A stretch of DNA of 11,886 bases from Candidatus Aerophobota bacterium (GTDB lineage: Bacteria; Aerophobota; Aerophobia; Aerophobales; JAGGXI01): positions 1-11,886 of the forward strand of contig JAGGXI010000003.1 in assembly GCA_021163155.1 (NCBI GenBank), read 5' to 3'. The position numbers and the translations under genes are program-made. Below the pieces are notes generated by a model that ran no database searches, was not told the origin of the DNA, and saw only the letters and a list, made by a program, of their open reading frames with translations. Below, piece after piece: positions 6,472 to 11,886 of this stretch (positions are counted from its first letter, which is position 1; each line of letters opens with the position of its first letter).

Positions 6472-7761
6472 TTATTGTTTATTAAATAAAATATCTATTA
6501 TACAATTATCTACCGAAGCCATACCTTGATTGTTCAAATAGCCTAAATTTTTAATTGTTTCCTTCACATTTTTTCGAACAATCCCATCCCTATCCGGGAT
6601 TCCAGCATTACGCAATGCCAATAGAGCCCCTTCCACTGCTATAGATACTGCTCCGGATATTTTAAATGCACAACCCCTTTTCCCACCATCGCAAACCATC
6701 CCGGCTAATGCTCCAATTGAATTGTTTACTGCAATTTTTATTTGGTTTAGAGTTCCATCCATCATATAAGTAATAGCACCACTAACTGCAGAGCCAGCAG
6801 CTACGCCAGACCCACACATAGGAGATAATACTCCAGTGAATGACTTTATATATATTGTAATTAAACAGCTTAAAATAATAGCTCTAAATAGTTTCTCATC
6901 ATCAAACTTTTTGATTTTCTTGATAGCTATTAATGGTAAGGTAGCTGCTAATCCTTGATTGCCGCTTCCTGCAACTGTCATTACCAGCTTCTTGGCCCCA
7001 CTCATTCTTTCATAAACACCGGCCTCTGCAAGGATTTTTGGATAATCCAAAATACTGTTCTCTGGGTTTCCCCCTTCTTCAATAAAAACTTCTCTTAATT
7101 GGTAAGCAAAATTTTCTTTATTTTTCATCCCTTTTATTGCAATTTCAGAATTTATCTCCACTGCTTTTTTAATGACAGAAATATCTTCCAATCTAACAGT
7201 ATCAGCAAATTTCTTAAAATCTTTTAAAGAATAATTTTGTATCTCATTTTTTGTCTCATTCACAACAGTTTGTATTTTATTATCTTTTATAATTCTGCCG
7301 TTTGTTTCAATAAAAGTGATATTTGTATGCTCATTCTCTATGGTGCAAATAGCATAACCTTTTAGGGAAACAATTTTTGCAGAGATATAAAGCATATCCT
7401 TTTCTCTATCCAGCTTTACTTCAATTCTGTTTTCCTTGATATATTTTTTGGCTGTCTCAATGTCTTTTTCTGAAACAGCTTCTAATACCTCCAGGCCTTT
7501 ATCGGGGTTTCCACAGGTTGCTCCTAAAGATGCTGCATAATCCAGACCTATCATCTTTGTTCCAGGAATGGTCACCCTTGCCCCATTTTTGTAAACGTTT
7601 TTGTCTACAACAACTGATATTTTTTTTATATTCCCCGATATGTATTTCTTCGCCGTAGCTACCGCCAGGGCAACAGCTATTGGCTCTGTACATCCTAAAG
7701 CAGGTCTTACCTGCTTATGCAAAATATCTAATAAAGTGTTATTTGTGTTATTTTTTTTCAC
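6472..7761 (-). CDS. L-cysteine desulfidase / UPF0597 family protein (serine dehydratase alpha-type)
   Basis: Members of this family (CdsB of methanogens, CyuA/YhaM of Escherichia coli) use an oxygen-sensitive [4Fe-4S] cluster to eliminate H2S from L-cysteine, giving pyruvate and ammonia. The three cluster cysteines are present: Cys24 in GCTEP, Cys316 in SPMCGSG and Cys357 in GMVCDGG. The C-terminal half has the glycine-rich SDH-alpha pattern. A longer frame runs to a TTG at 7800 deep inside dapF with no RBS. The GTG at 7761 has AAGGTGAG seven bases upstream and gives 429 aa, close to the family length, so I start there; it overlaps the dapF end by 14 bases. Placement in a lysine operon is unusual, so a different amino acid substrate cannot be excluded. 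Confidence 0.87.
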   Translation of the reverse strand: MKKNNTNNTLLDILHKQVRPALGCTEPIAVALAVATAKKYISGNIKKISVVVDKNVYKNGARVTIPGTKMIGLDYAASLGATCGNPDKGLEVLEAVSEKDIETAKKYIKENRIEVKLDREKDMLYISAKIVSLKGYAICTIENEHTNITFIETNGRIIKDNKIQTVVNETKNEIQNYSLKDFKKFADTVRLEDISVIKKAVEINSEIAIKGMKNKENFAYQLREVFIEEGGNPENSILDYPKILAEAGVYERMSGAKKLVMTVAGSGNQGLAATLPLIAIKKIKKFDDEKLFRAIILSCLITIYIKSFTGVLSPMCGSGVAAGSAVSGAITYMMDGTLNQIKIAVNNSIGALAGMVCDGGKRGCAFKISGAVSIAVEGALLALRNAGIPDRDGIVRKNVKETIKNLGYLNNQGMASVDNCIIDILFNKQ

Positions 7762-8620
7762 CGGAATACTCACCTTCAAAAACAATCTTAGCTGGTCCAA
7801 TCATAAATATATTTTTAATTCTTCCGTCTTCCATCTTAATCTCGGTTTTAATTTCTCCTCCCTTGAAAGTTAATTTTATGGGTTTGTTAACGTCTGTTCT
7901 ATTCAGAAGGGTCACTGCTACAGATACAGCTGTTGCACCAGTGCCGCAGGCTAATGTTTCATTTTCAACTCCACGCTCGTACGTTCGGACTTTGAAATTA
8001 TTCTTCTCTAAAATTTGTACAAAATTTACATTGGTTCCTTCTGGAAATACCTCTTTAAAATGTCTTATTAAAGAGCCTAATTTGAGTACATTTACTGCCT
8101 CTATATTATCAACAAAAAGAACAGTATGAGGGACTCCTGTATTTACAGCTGTGAGTTTTAATTTTTCTCCATTTGGAAGTTTAATTTCTTCGTTCAACAT
8201 CATATCGTCTGGATTGCCAAATGTAACTGGCACCTCTTTTTTCTTTAATTTAGGCAATCCCATATCTACCCTTATAGATACTACTTTATTATCTTGAATA
8301 CTAAGTTCTGCTATTTTTATTCCTGCAAGTGTCTCTATATTTATTTTTTCCTTTTTGCTTAAATTCTTCTCGTATATGTATTTTGCAAAACATCTTATGC
8401 CATTCCCGCACATTTCGCCTTCACTACCATCATAATTAAAAAGTTTCATCTTAAAATCAGCGCATTCACTTGGTAAAACTAATAAAATCCCGTCTGCTCC
8501 TATACCAAAATGTCTATCGCAAACTTCTTTAGCTAATTCTGATGGCTCCTTTATCTCTTGTTTTATACAATTTATAAGAATAAAGTCATTCCCTAATCCA
8601 TGCATTTTTGTAAATTTCAT
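7748..8620 (-). CDS. dapF: diaminopimelate epimerase
   Basis: DapF converts LL-diaminopimelate to the meso form used by LysA and in peptidoglycan. Both catalytic cysteines are present: Cys71 in EMCGNGIRC and Cys225 in ACGTGATA. The N-terminal KMHGLGNDF (5-13), FGIGADG (38-44), the NTGVPH block (160-165) and FPEGTNVNF (192-200) are all intact. The 290-aa length is normal. The ATG overlaps the lysA stop (ATGA, 8617-8620), and GGAGGTG lies six bases upstream within the end of lysA, so translation is coupled. The 3' end overlaps the next gene by 14 bases. Confidence 0.97.
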   Translation of the reverse strand: MKFTKMHGLGNDFILINCIKQEIKEPSELAKEVCDRHFGIGADGILLVLPSECADFKMKLFNYDGSEGEMCGNGIRCFAKYIYEKNLSKKEKINIETLAGIKIAELSIQDNKVVSIRVDMGLPKLKKKEVPVTFGNPDDMMLNEEIKLPNGEKLKLTAVNTGVPHTVLFVDNIEAVNVLKLGSLIRHFKEVFPEGTNVNFVQILEKNNFKVRTYERGVENETLACGTGATAVSVAVTLLNRTDVNKPIKLTFKGGEIKTEIKMEDGRIKNIFMIGPAKIVFEGEYSGEKK

Positions 8621-9828
8621 TCATAACACCTCCACAAATCTTCTATTGTTTCTCTTCTCCTTATAAGTTTCATTTCATTACCTAAAACTAAAACTTCAGC
8701 AGGAAGAGGTCTGAAATTATAATTTGAGCTCATAGAAAAACCGTATGCCCCAGCATTCATTATTGCTAATAGATCCCCTTCTTCTATATCTGGCATAGGT
8801 CTATCTTTAGCGAAGAGATCCCCATTTTCGCAGATATTGCCACATATGTTAACCATCTGCGTTTTTTCTTGAGCCATTTTATCTACCACAACAATTTCAT
8901 GGTATGCATTATAAAGCATTGGCCTTATCAGATGATTAAACCCTGTATCAGTCCCAATAAAAGTTTTATATGGTGTTTTTTTAACTGTATTTACTCTTGT
9001 TATTAACACTCCAGAATTTGCAACCAAATATCTTCCTAATTCAAGTCTTAAAGAAACATCCCCATGTTTTTTTGCATATGAAGTGAAAATTTCAGTGAGT
9101 CTTTGACCAAATTTTTTAATATTCAATGGTTTTTCTTCTGGTTTATATGGAATACCTAATCCACCTCCAATGTCTATAAAATCTAATTTATTAAATTCCT
9201 TTGCAGTGGTTAAAAGCGATTTTATACCTAATAAAAAAGGCTCTGGTTCTAAAATACCCGATCCTATATGCATATGAACTCCAATTATATCCAGATTGTA
9301 ATCAGAGACTATTTGTTTAATTTCATCTGTTCTATTGTAATAAATGCCAAATTTACTATTAGGTCCTCCTGTTATAACATGGATATGATGACCTGCTCCT
9401 ACATTTGGGTTAATTCTAACTGAAATTTTTGAATTGGGATACATCTTGCCATATCTTTTCAACTCTGACAGTGAGTCAATATTAATTAATACATTATGCT
9501 CTTTAACATATTTTATTTCTTTATCTGTTACATTATTTCCTGTAAAAAAAATTTTACTGGGAGAGAATCCAATATGTATACTTAGCTCGACCTCCCATGG
9601 TGATACTGCATCAATACCAGCACCGAGACCCTTTAATATTTTCAAAATTGTTAAGTTATAATTTGCTTTGCATGCATAATATATCTCTGTTTTTGGATAT
9701 TTAATGTTCTCAATCAAATTTTTGTAGTTTCTCTTTATTGTGTCTTCATTGTATACATACAATGGAGTTCCATATTTATCGGCAATTTCGGACGCCTTTA
9801 TTTGCCCTATATACAAAATATCTTTCAT
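8617..9828 (-). CDS. lysA: diaminopimelate decarboxylase
   Basis: LysA decarboxylates meso-diaminopimelate to L-lysine using pyridoxal phosphate. The PLP Schiff-base lysine is Lys54 (YYACKAN). HMHIGSG (185-191) and GGGLGIPY (221-228) bind the cofactor, the ELGRYLVA block (263-270) contacts phosphate or substrate, and CENGD (333-337) gives the conserved active-site Cys from the second subunit. AYGFSMSSNYN closes the fold. The 403-aa length is normal. AGAGGAAG lies six bases before the ATG. It is the first gene of the unit with dapF and the desulfidase-type gene; a perfect TATAAT lies 22 bases upstream. Having lysA before dapF puts the last step ahead of the preceding one, a known order in lysine operons. 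Confidence 0.97.
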   Translation of the reverse strand: MKDILYIGQIKASEIADKYGTPLYVYNEDTIKRNYKNLIENIKYPKTEIYYACKANYNLTILKILKGLGAGIDAVSPWEVELSIHIGFSPSKIFFTGNNVTDKEIKYVKEHNVLINIDSLSELKRYGKMYPNSKISVRINPNVGAGHHIHVITGGPNSKFGIYYNRTDEIKQIVSDYNLDIIGVHMHIGSGILEPEPFLLGIKSLLTTAKEFNKLDFIDIGGGLGIPYKPEEKPLNIKKFGQRLTEIFTSYAKKHGDVSLRLELGRYLVANSGVLITRVNTVKKTPYKTFIGTDTGFNHLIRPMLYNAYHEIVVVDKMAQEKTQMVNICGNICENGDLFAKDRPMPDIEEGDLLAIMNAGAYGFSMSSNYNFRPLPAEVLVLGNEMKLIRRRETIEDLWRCYE

Positions 9829-9849
9829 TTATATCTTCCTCTCTCGATC

Positions 9850-9874
9850 ATTATAGCGTACCATATAAAGTCAA
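9850..9874 (-). promoter_or_regulatory. candidate lysA promoter
   Basis: On the minus strand TATAAT (9850-9855) is a perfect -10. TTGACT (9869-9874) resembles a -35, but the 13-base spacing is shorter than the usual 16-18, so either the -35 is different or activation is needed. The start of transcription would fall near 9843, just ahead of the RBS, which leaves no room for a leader riboswitch from this promoter. Confidence 0.5.
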
Positions 9875-9886
9875 GTATGTTTTTAA

Positions 9887-9913
9887 AGGCCTCTGAAAAA
9901 CCTTCAGAGGCCT
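9887..9913. repeat. perfect 11-bp hairpin upstream of lysA
   Basis: AGGCCTCTGAA (9887-9897) and TTCAGAGGCCT (9903-9913) form a perfect 11-bp stem with a five-base loop. It lies upstream of the lysA promoter. On the minus strand it is followed by only a short T run, so it could be a weak terminator for readthrough from upstream, or a dispersed palindromic repeat. Its CTGAA/TTCAG core recurs in the hairpin at 10001-10025. Confidence 0.65.
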
Positions 9914-9916
9914 CTG

Positions 9917-9976
9917 ATTACACAGATTTTTAAAAATGATTACACTGATTTAGTAAGGATAATCTATCTGTGTAAT
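9917..9976. repeat. ATTACAC repeat with inverted copy
   Basis: ATTACACAGAT (9917-9927) has a perfect inverted copy, ATCTGTGTAAT (9966-9976). A near direct copy, ATTACACTGATT, occurs at 9939-9950 in the same orientation as the first. The three copies in 60 bases are typical of a non-coding dispersed repeat; no coding sense is visible. Confidence 0.55.
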
Positions 9977-10000
9977 TTGGGCTTTTATTTGTGAAATCAA

Positions 10001-10025
10001 AGATTTCTGAAAAATTCAGAAATCT
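10001..10025. terminator. perfect 11-bp hairpin, possible terminator
   Basis: AGATTTCTGAA (10001-10011) and TTCAGAAATCT (10015-10025) form a perfect 11-bp stem with an AAA loop. On the minus strand it starts four bases after an in-frame TAA (10029-10031) and is followed by TTGATTT; on the plus strand CTTTTAG follows. The T tracts are short, so terminator function for transcripts from the symporter gene is plausible but not firm. Confidence 0.45.
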
Positions 10026-10028
10026 CTT

Positions 10029-10157
10029 TTAGAGAATTTTTAATTCATTAAGAAACCTTGCAGGATCTTTGACCAGATTATGCAAGGGGTAAAGACACCT
10101 CTCTATAACCCCTAAGGACCCAGCCTGGCAGAAAGTATTAGTTCGGGGTTTATATGG
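10029..10157 (-). pseudogene. 42-codon open stretch without a start, possible gene remnant
   Basis: Between an in-frame stop (10158-10160) and a TAA (10029-10031) the minus strand is open for 42 codons. The peptide has a natural-looking composition and ends RFLNELKIL, but there is no ATG or GTG start and the only TTG is internal with no RBS. I do not recognise a family. It may be the decayed end of a gene, a translated dispersed repeat, or chance. The same bases also hold inverted repeats, which argues for a structured element instead. Confidence 0.2.
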
Positions 10158-10190
10158 CTATCGAGGGACTTTCCCCGAAGGAGCCTTATA
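10056..10190. other. cluster of inverted repeats with a possible pseudoknot
   Basis: CCTTGCA (10056-10062) pairs with TGCAAGG (10081-10087), and AGGGGT (10085-10090) with ACCCCT (10108-10113); these two overlap and would be alternatives. TTCGGGG (10142-10148) pairs with CCCCGAA (10173-10179). TATA-t-GGCT (10151-10159), lying in the loop of that stem, can pair with AGCC-t-TATA (10182-10190) beyond it, which is the geometry of an H-type pseudoknot. No known RNA class is recognised. Strand and transcription are unknown. Confidence 0.35.
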
Positions 10191-10383
10191 GATTTGGGTA
10201 GATGAGTGAATGAGTAGATGAGAAAAAAGTAAAGGAACTACAAGAAATAGTACAAAATTTGTCTAATTAACTTATTTTTACCCATCATCCCATTTACTCG
10301 TAATATACAGTGACGGAAGGGAAAGCCCCTAAGGCATTCTTGTATTATATTCGCAACTTTGTTAGTGAGGTTCATTCTATTTA
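10191..10383. other. gene-free stretch between the repeat cluster and the symporter gene
   Basis: No credible reading frame is visible. The stretch holds a short imperfect run of GATGAGT/GAATGAGT/AGATGAG units (about 10201-10222), then AT-rich DNA. It is downstream of the symporter stop on the minus strand; no strong hairpin with a T tract is seen immediately after that gene. Confidence 0.4.
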
Positions 10384-11643
10384 CTAATCTACTACTTTAG
10401 TGAACCAGTTTTTCCCCTCAAGAACTCTAGTGGCAATCATTGATGCATTCGTATCTCCTGTTGCATTAACCATTGTTGCAGGAGGATCAACTAATGTTCC
10501 AATCATCATAATAACAGGCAATACTTCCTTTGGAAATCCGTATATTGACACAATCAGTATTGAAGCCATATATCCTCCTCCCGGTATCCCTGAAAGTGCA
10601 ACTCCTCCTAATATTGCAATGAGTATAGCCATTGCTACTGTGCCAGCATGAAAAAATGGAAGTCCTAATATACCAAATGAGAACGCAATTTTTAAGATTC
10701 CACTTAAGCATGACCCATCCATGTGGATAGTTGCCCCAAGTGGGAGAATTAGTTCTCTAATATATTTTGGAATCCCAATTTTCTTTGCAGCATCTAAATT
10801 TACAGGTAAAGTTGCAGTACTGCTGCATGTTCCAAATGCTGTAACAGCCGGAGCGGGTATCCACTTCCACCATTTTTTAAAGCCTGTAGAGCCAGCTGAG
10901 AGCCAAGAAGTTATTGAATACACAATCACCCAATATGCTATCGTTAGTGGATAATAGAGTAGCATTGCCCTTCCATAGCTACCTAAAAGGGACGGACCAA
11001 AGTCTCCTATAAGATATGCAAAATACGCTCCTAAACCTATAGGGGCATACCACATTAATATAGTGACCAGTTTTAATAATACATCTGACATTCGAGTAAG
11101 GATATCCACAATAGGTTCAGCTCTTTTCCCCATCATACTCATTGATATTCCTACTAATATAGAGAAAATTATCGCTGGAAGTACGTGATCTTTTGAGAGT
11201 ATATCAACAAAGTCAGGAACAAAAAAAGCTTTAACAATACTTTCACCTGCACTAAATGGATGTACTTCCACAGTTGATGGAAGAGAAATTGCTACTCCTT
11301 TTGTTGGAGAGAATATAGCGCAACCTCCAACCATTATCAAGGAAGCAATTAATCCTAAAATTATAAAAACAACTAGTGTTACACCTATCAATTTACCGAG
11401 TTTTCGTAAATCTGCTATATGTGCTACAGATGTAGTTACCAGGCATAGAATTATTGGGATAACAAGTGTGAACATCATATATAAAAATACATCGCCTAAT
11501 GGTTTTACAACAACTGCCTTATGGCCCGCAATCGCACCCGCAATACTTCCAATAACTACTCCTATTAATATCAAAATTGGCAACTTATATGCTTCAAAGG
11601 TTCCATGCTTATGTACTTCTTTTGGTTTTTTATTACTTGCCAT
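10384..11643 (-). CDS. DAACS-family (dicarboxylate/amino acid:cation) symporter
   Basis: A 419-aa member of the glutamate transporter (GltPh/DctA/GltP) fold, importing an organic solute with Na+ or H+. Membrane helices begin at about 20-40, 50-74 and 84-110. The re-entrant loop 1 serine motif is TAFGTCSSTATLPV (268-281). The canonical NMDGT of helix 7 reads HMDGS here (307-311). In helix 8 the usual D-x-x-R-T-x-x-N-V-x-G-D reads DPPATMVNATGD (386-397): Asp386, Thr390, Asn393 and Asp397 are kept, but the arginine that binds the acidic side chain is Ala389. The substrate is therefore probably not aspartate, glutamate or a C4-dicarboxylate. GGGGGGA just upstream of the ATG is a strong RBS. It lies 129 bases after the ridA end, perhaps in one transcript. 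Confidence 0.94.
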   Translation of the reverse strand: MASNKKPKEVHKHGTFEAYKLPILILIGVVIGSIAGAIAGHKAVVVKPLGDVFLYMMFTLVIPIILCLVTTSVAHIADLRKLGKLIGVTLVVFIILGLIASLIMVGGCAIFSPTKGVAISLPSTVEVHPFSAGESIVKAFFVPDFVDILSKDHVLPAIIFSILVGISMSMMGKRAEPIVDILTRMSDVLLKLVTILMWYAPIGLGAYFAYLIGDFGPSLLGSYGRAMLLYYPLTIAYWVIVYSITSWLSAGSTGFKKWWKWIPAPAVTAFGTCSSTATLPVNLDAAKKIGIPKYIRELILPLGATIHMDGSCLSGILKIAFSFGILGLPFFHAGTVAMAILIAILGGVALSGIPGGGYMASILIVSIYGFPKEVLPVIMMIGTLVDPPATMVNATGDTNASMIATRVLEGKNWFTKVVD

Positions 11644-11760
11644 TTTTTCCCCCCTAATTTAAAAATATGAGATAGCTTATTTTCCTTTATTTTCCAGTTA
11701 ACGGCCTATCTACTTTTCACCCCCCCTCGGCCGCATCTTTAGCTTTTTCTTTGCTAAATA

Positions 11761-11777
11761 AATAAGTAATACTTATT
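11761..11777. promoter_or_regulatory. 17-base perfect palindrome over the ridA stop codon
   Basis: AATAAGTA-A-TACTTATT is a perfect palindrome around one central base. It covers the ridA stop codon and lies about 120 bases upstream of the symporter start. It is the right size for a dimeric repressor site controlling the symporter; it lacks G+C and a T run, so it is a poor terminator. Function is inferred. Confidence 0.35.
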
Positions 11778-11886
11778 GAGATTGATTCTCTTTTGCTATG
11801 CTTATCGCTATCGCCTCAATTTCTATTTCAGCGTCTTTCGGAAGTCTACTTACTTCTACGCAACAACGCACTGGAAAATCCTTATC
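11773..11886 (-). CDS. ridA: RidA-family enamine/imine deaminase, C-terminal part only
   Basis: The last 37 codons of a gene that continues beyond the window's right edge. The peptide has the RidA C-terminal signature: PVRCCVEVSRLPK followed by EIEIEAIA. The Arg of VRCC aligns with the catalytic Arg105 of Escherichia coli RidA, the second Cys with Cys107, and the Glu of IEAIA with Glu120. RidA hydrolyses reactive 2-aminoacrylate and related enamines to keto acids and ammonia, protecting PLP enzymes. It reads in the same direction as the DAACS symporter, 129 bases upstream of it. Confidence 0.88.
   Translation of the reverse strand, partial: DKDFPVRCCVEVSRLPKDAEIEIEAIAISIAKENQSQ

Noticed and set aside
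6472-7800. Longer 442-aa form of the desulfidase-type protein
   Set aside because: It starts at a TTG deep inside dapF without an RBS; the GTG at 7761 has a good RBS and fits the family N-terminus.
7680-8129. 149-codon plus-strand frame over dapF
   Set aside because: Antisense to dapF and the start of the desulfidase-type gene, with a low-complexity peptide; a shadow.
9887-10025. CRISPR array
   Set aside because: The repeats are palindromes of different sequence without regular spacers, and no cas gene is present.
9829-10383. Lysine riboswitch (L box) ahead of lysA
   Set aside because: The conserved L-box sequence blocks could not be found on the minus strand, and the likely promoter lies too close to the lysA start for a leader of that size.

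Overview
The window is AT-rich and bacterial: it has clear purine-rich Shine-Dalgarno sites, GTG and TTG starts, tightly packed genes and a diaminopimelate-type lysine pathway. An Rnf-type membrane redox complex, a radical SAM enzyme, an Fe-S cysteine desulfidase-type protein and two cation-coupled symporters suggest an anaerobe with sodium- or proton-based energetics. An uncultured candidate-phylum anaerobe is possible, but the sequence alone does not fix the lineage. I see no rRNA, tRNA, CRISPR array, insertion sequence or phage gene.

Layout. (1) 1-249: non-coding leader with several inverted repeats. (2) 250-1785, plus strand: rnfD and rnfG, translationally coupled, with no rnfE/A/B after them. 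(3) 1810-4694, minus strand: a compact unit that reads, in transcription order, nicotinamidase/isochorismatase-fold hydrolase, two-helix membrane protein, sodium:solute symporter (SSS), MocA-like nucleotidyltransferase. (4) 4734-4826: divergent intergenic region with two abutting palindromes. (5) 4827-6434, plus strand: RseC-like membrane protein, radical SAM protein with a C-terminal winged-helix-like tail, and a DUF2007 protein. (6) 6472-9828, minus strand: lysA, dapF and a cysteine desulfidase/UPF0597 gene, overlapping head to tail. (7) 9829-10383: gene-poor 555 bases rich in inverted repeats, with a possible pseudoknot and a 42-codon open stretch without a start. (8) 10384-11643, minus strand: DAACS-type symporter with altered substrate-site motifs. 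(9) 11773-11886, minus strand: the C-terminal end of a RidA-family deaminase, cut by the window edge.

How it may fit together. RnfD and RnfG carry the covalent-FMN sites of the Rnf ion pump, and the RseC-like protein belongs to a family linked to the Rnf-related Rsx system. LysA and DapF are consecutive late steps of lysine and cell-wall DAP metabolism. The desulfidase-type enzyme and RidA both relate to 2-aminoacrylate chemistry. The MocA-like protein together with an amidohydrolase and a symporter could serve uptake and breakdown of an N-containing compound, for example nicotinamide/nicotinate or purine, through a molybdenum hydroxylase. That last link is inference only.
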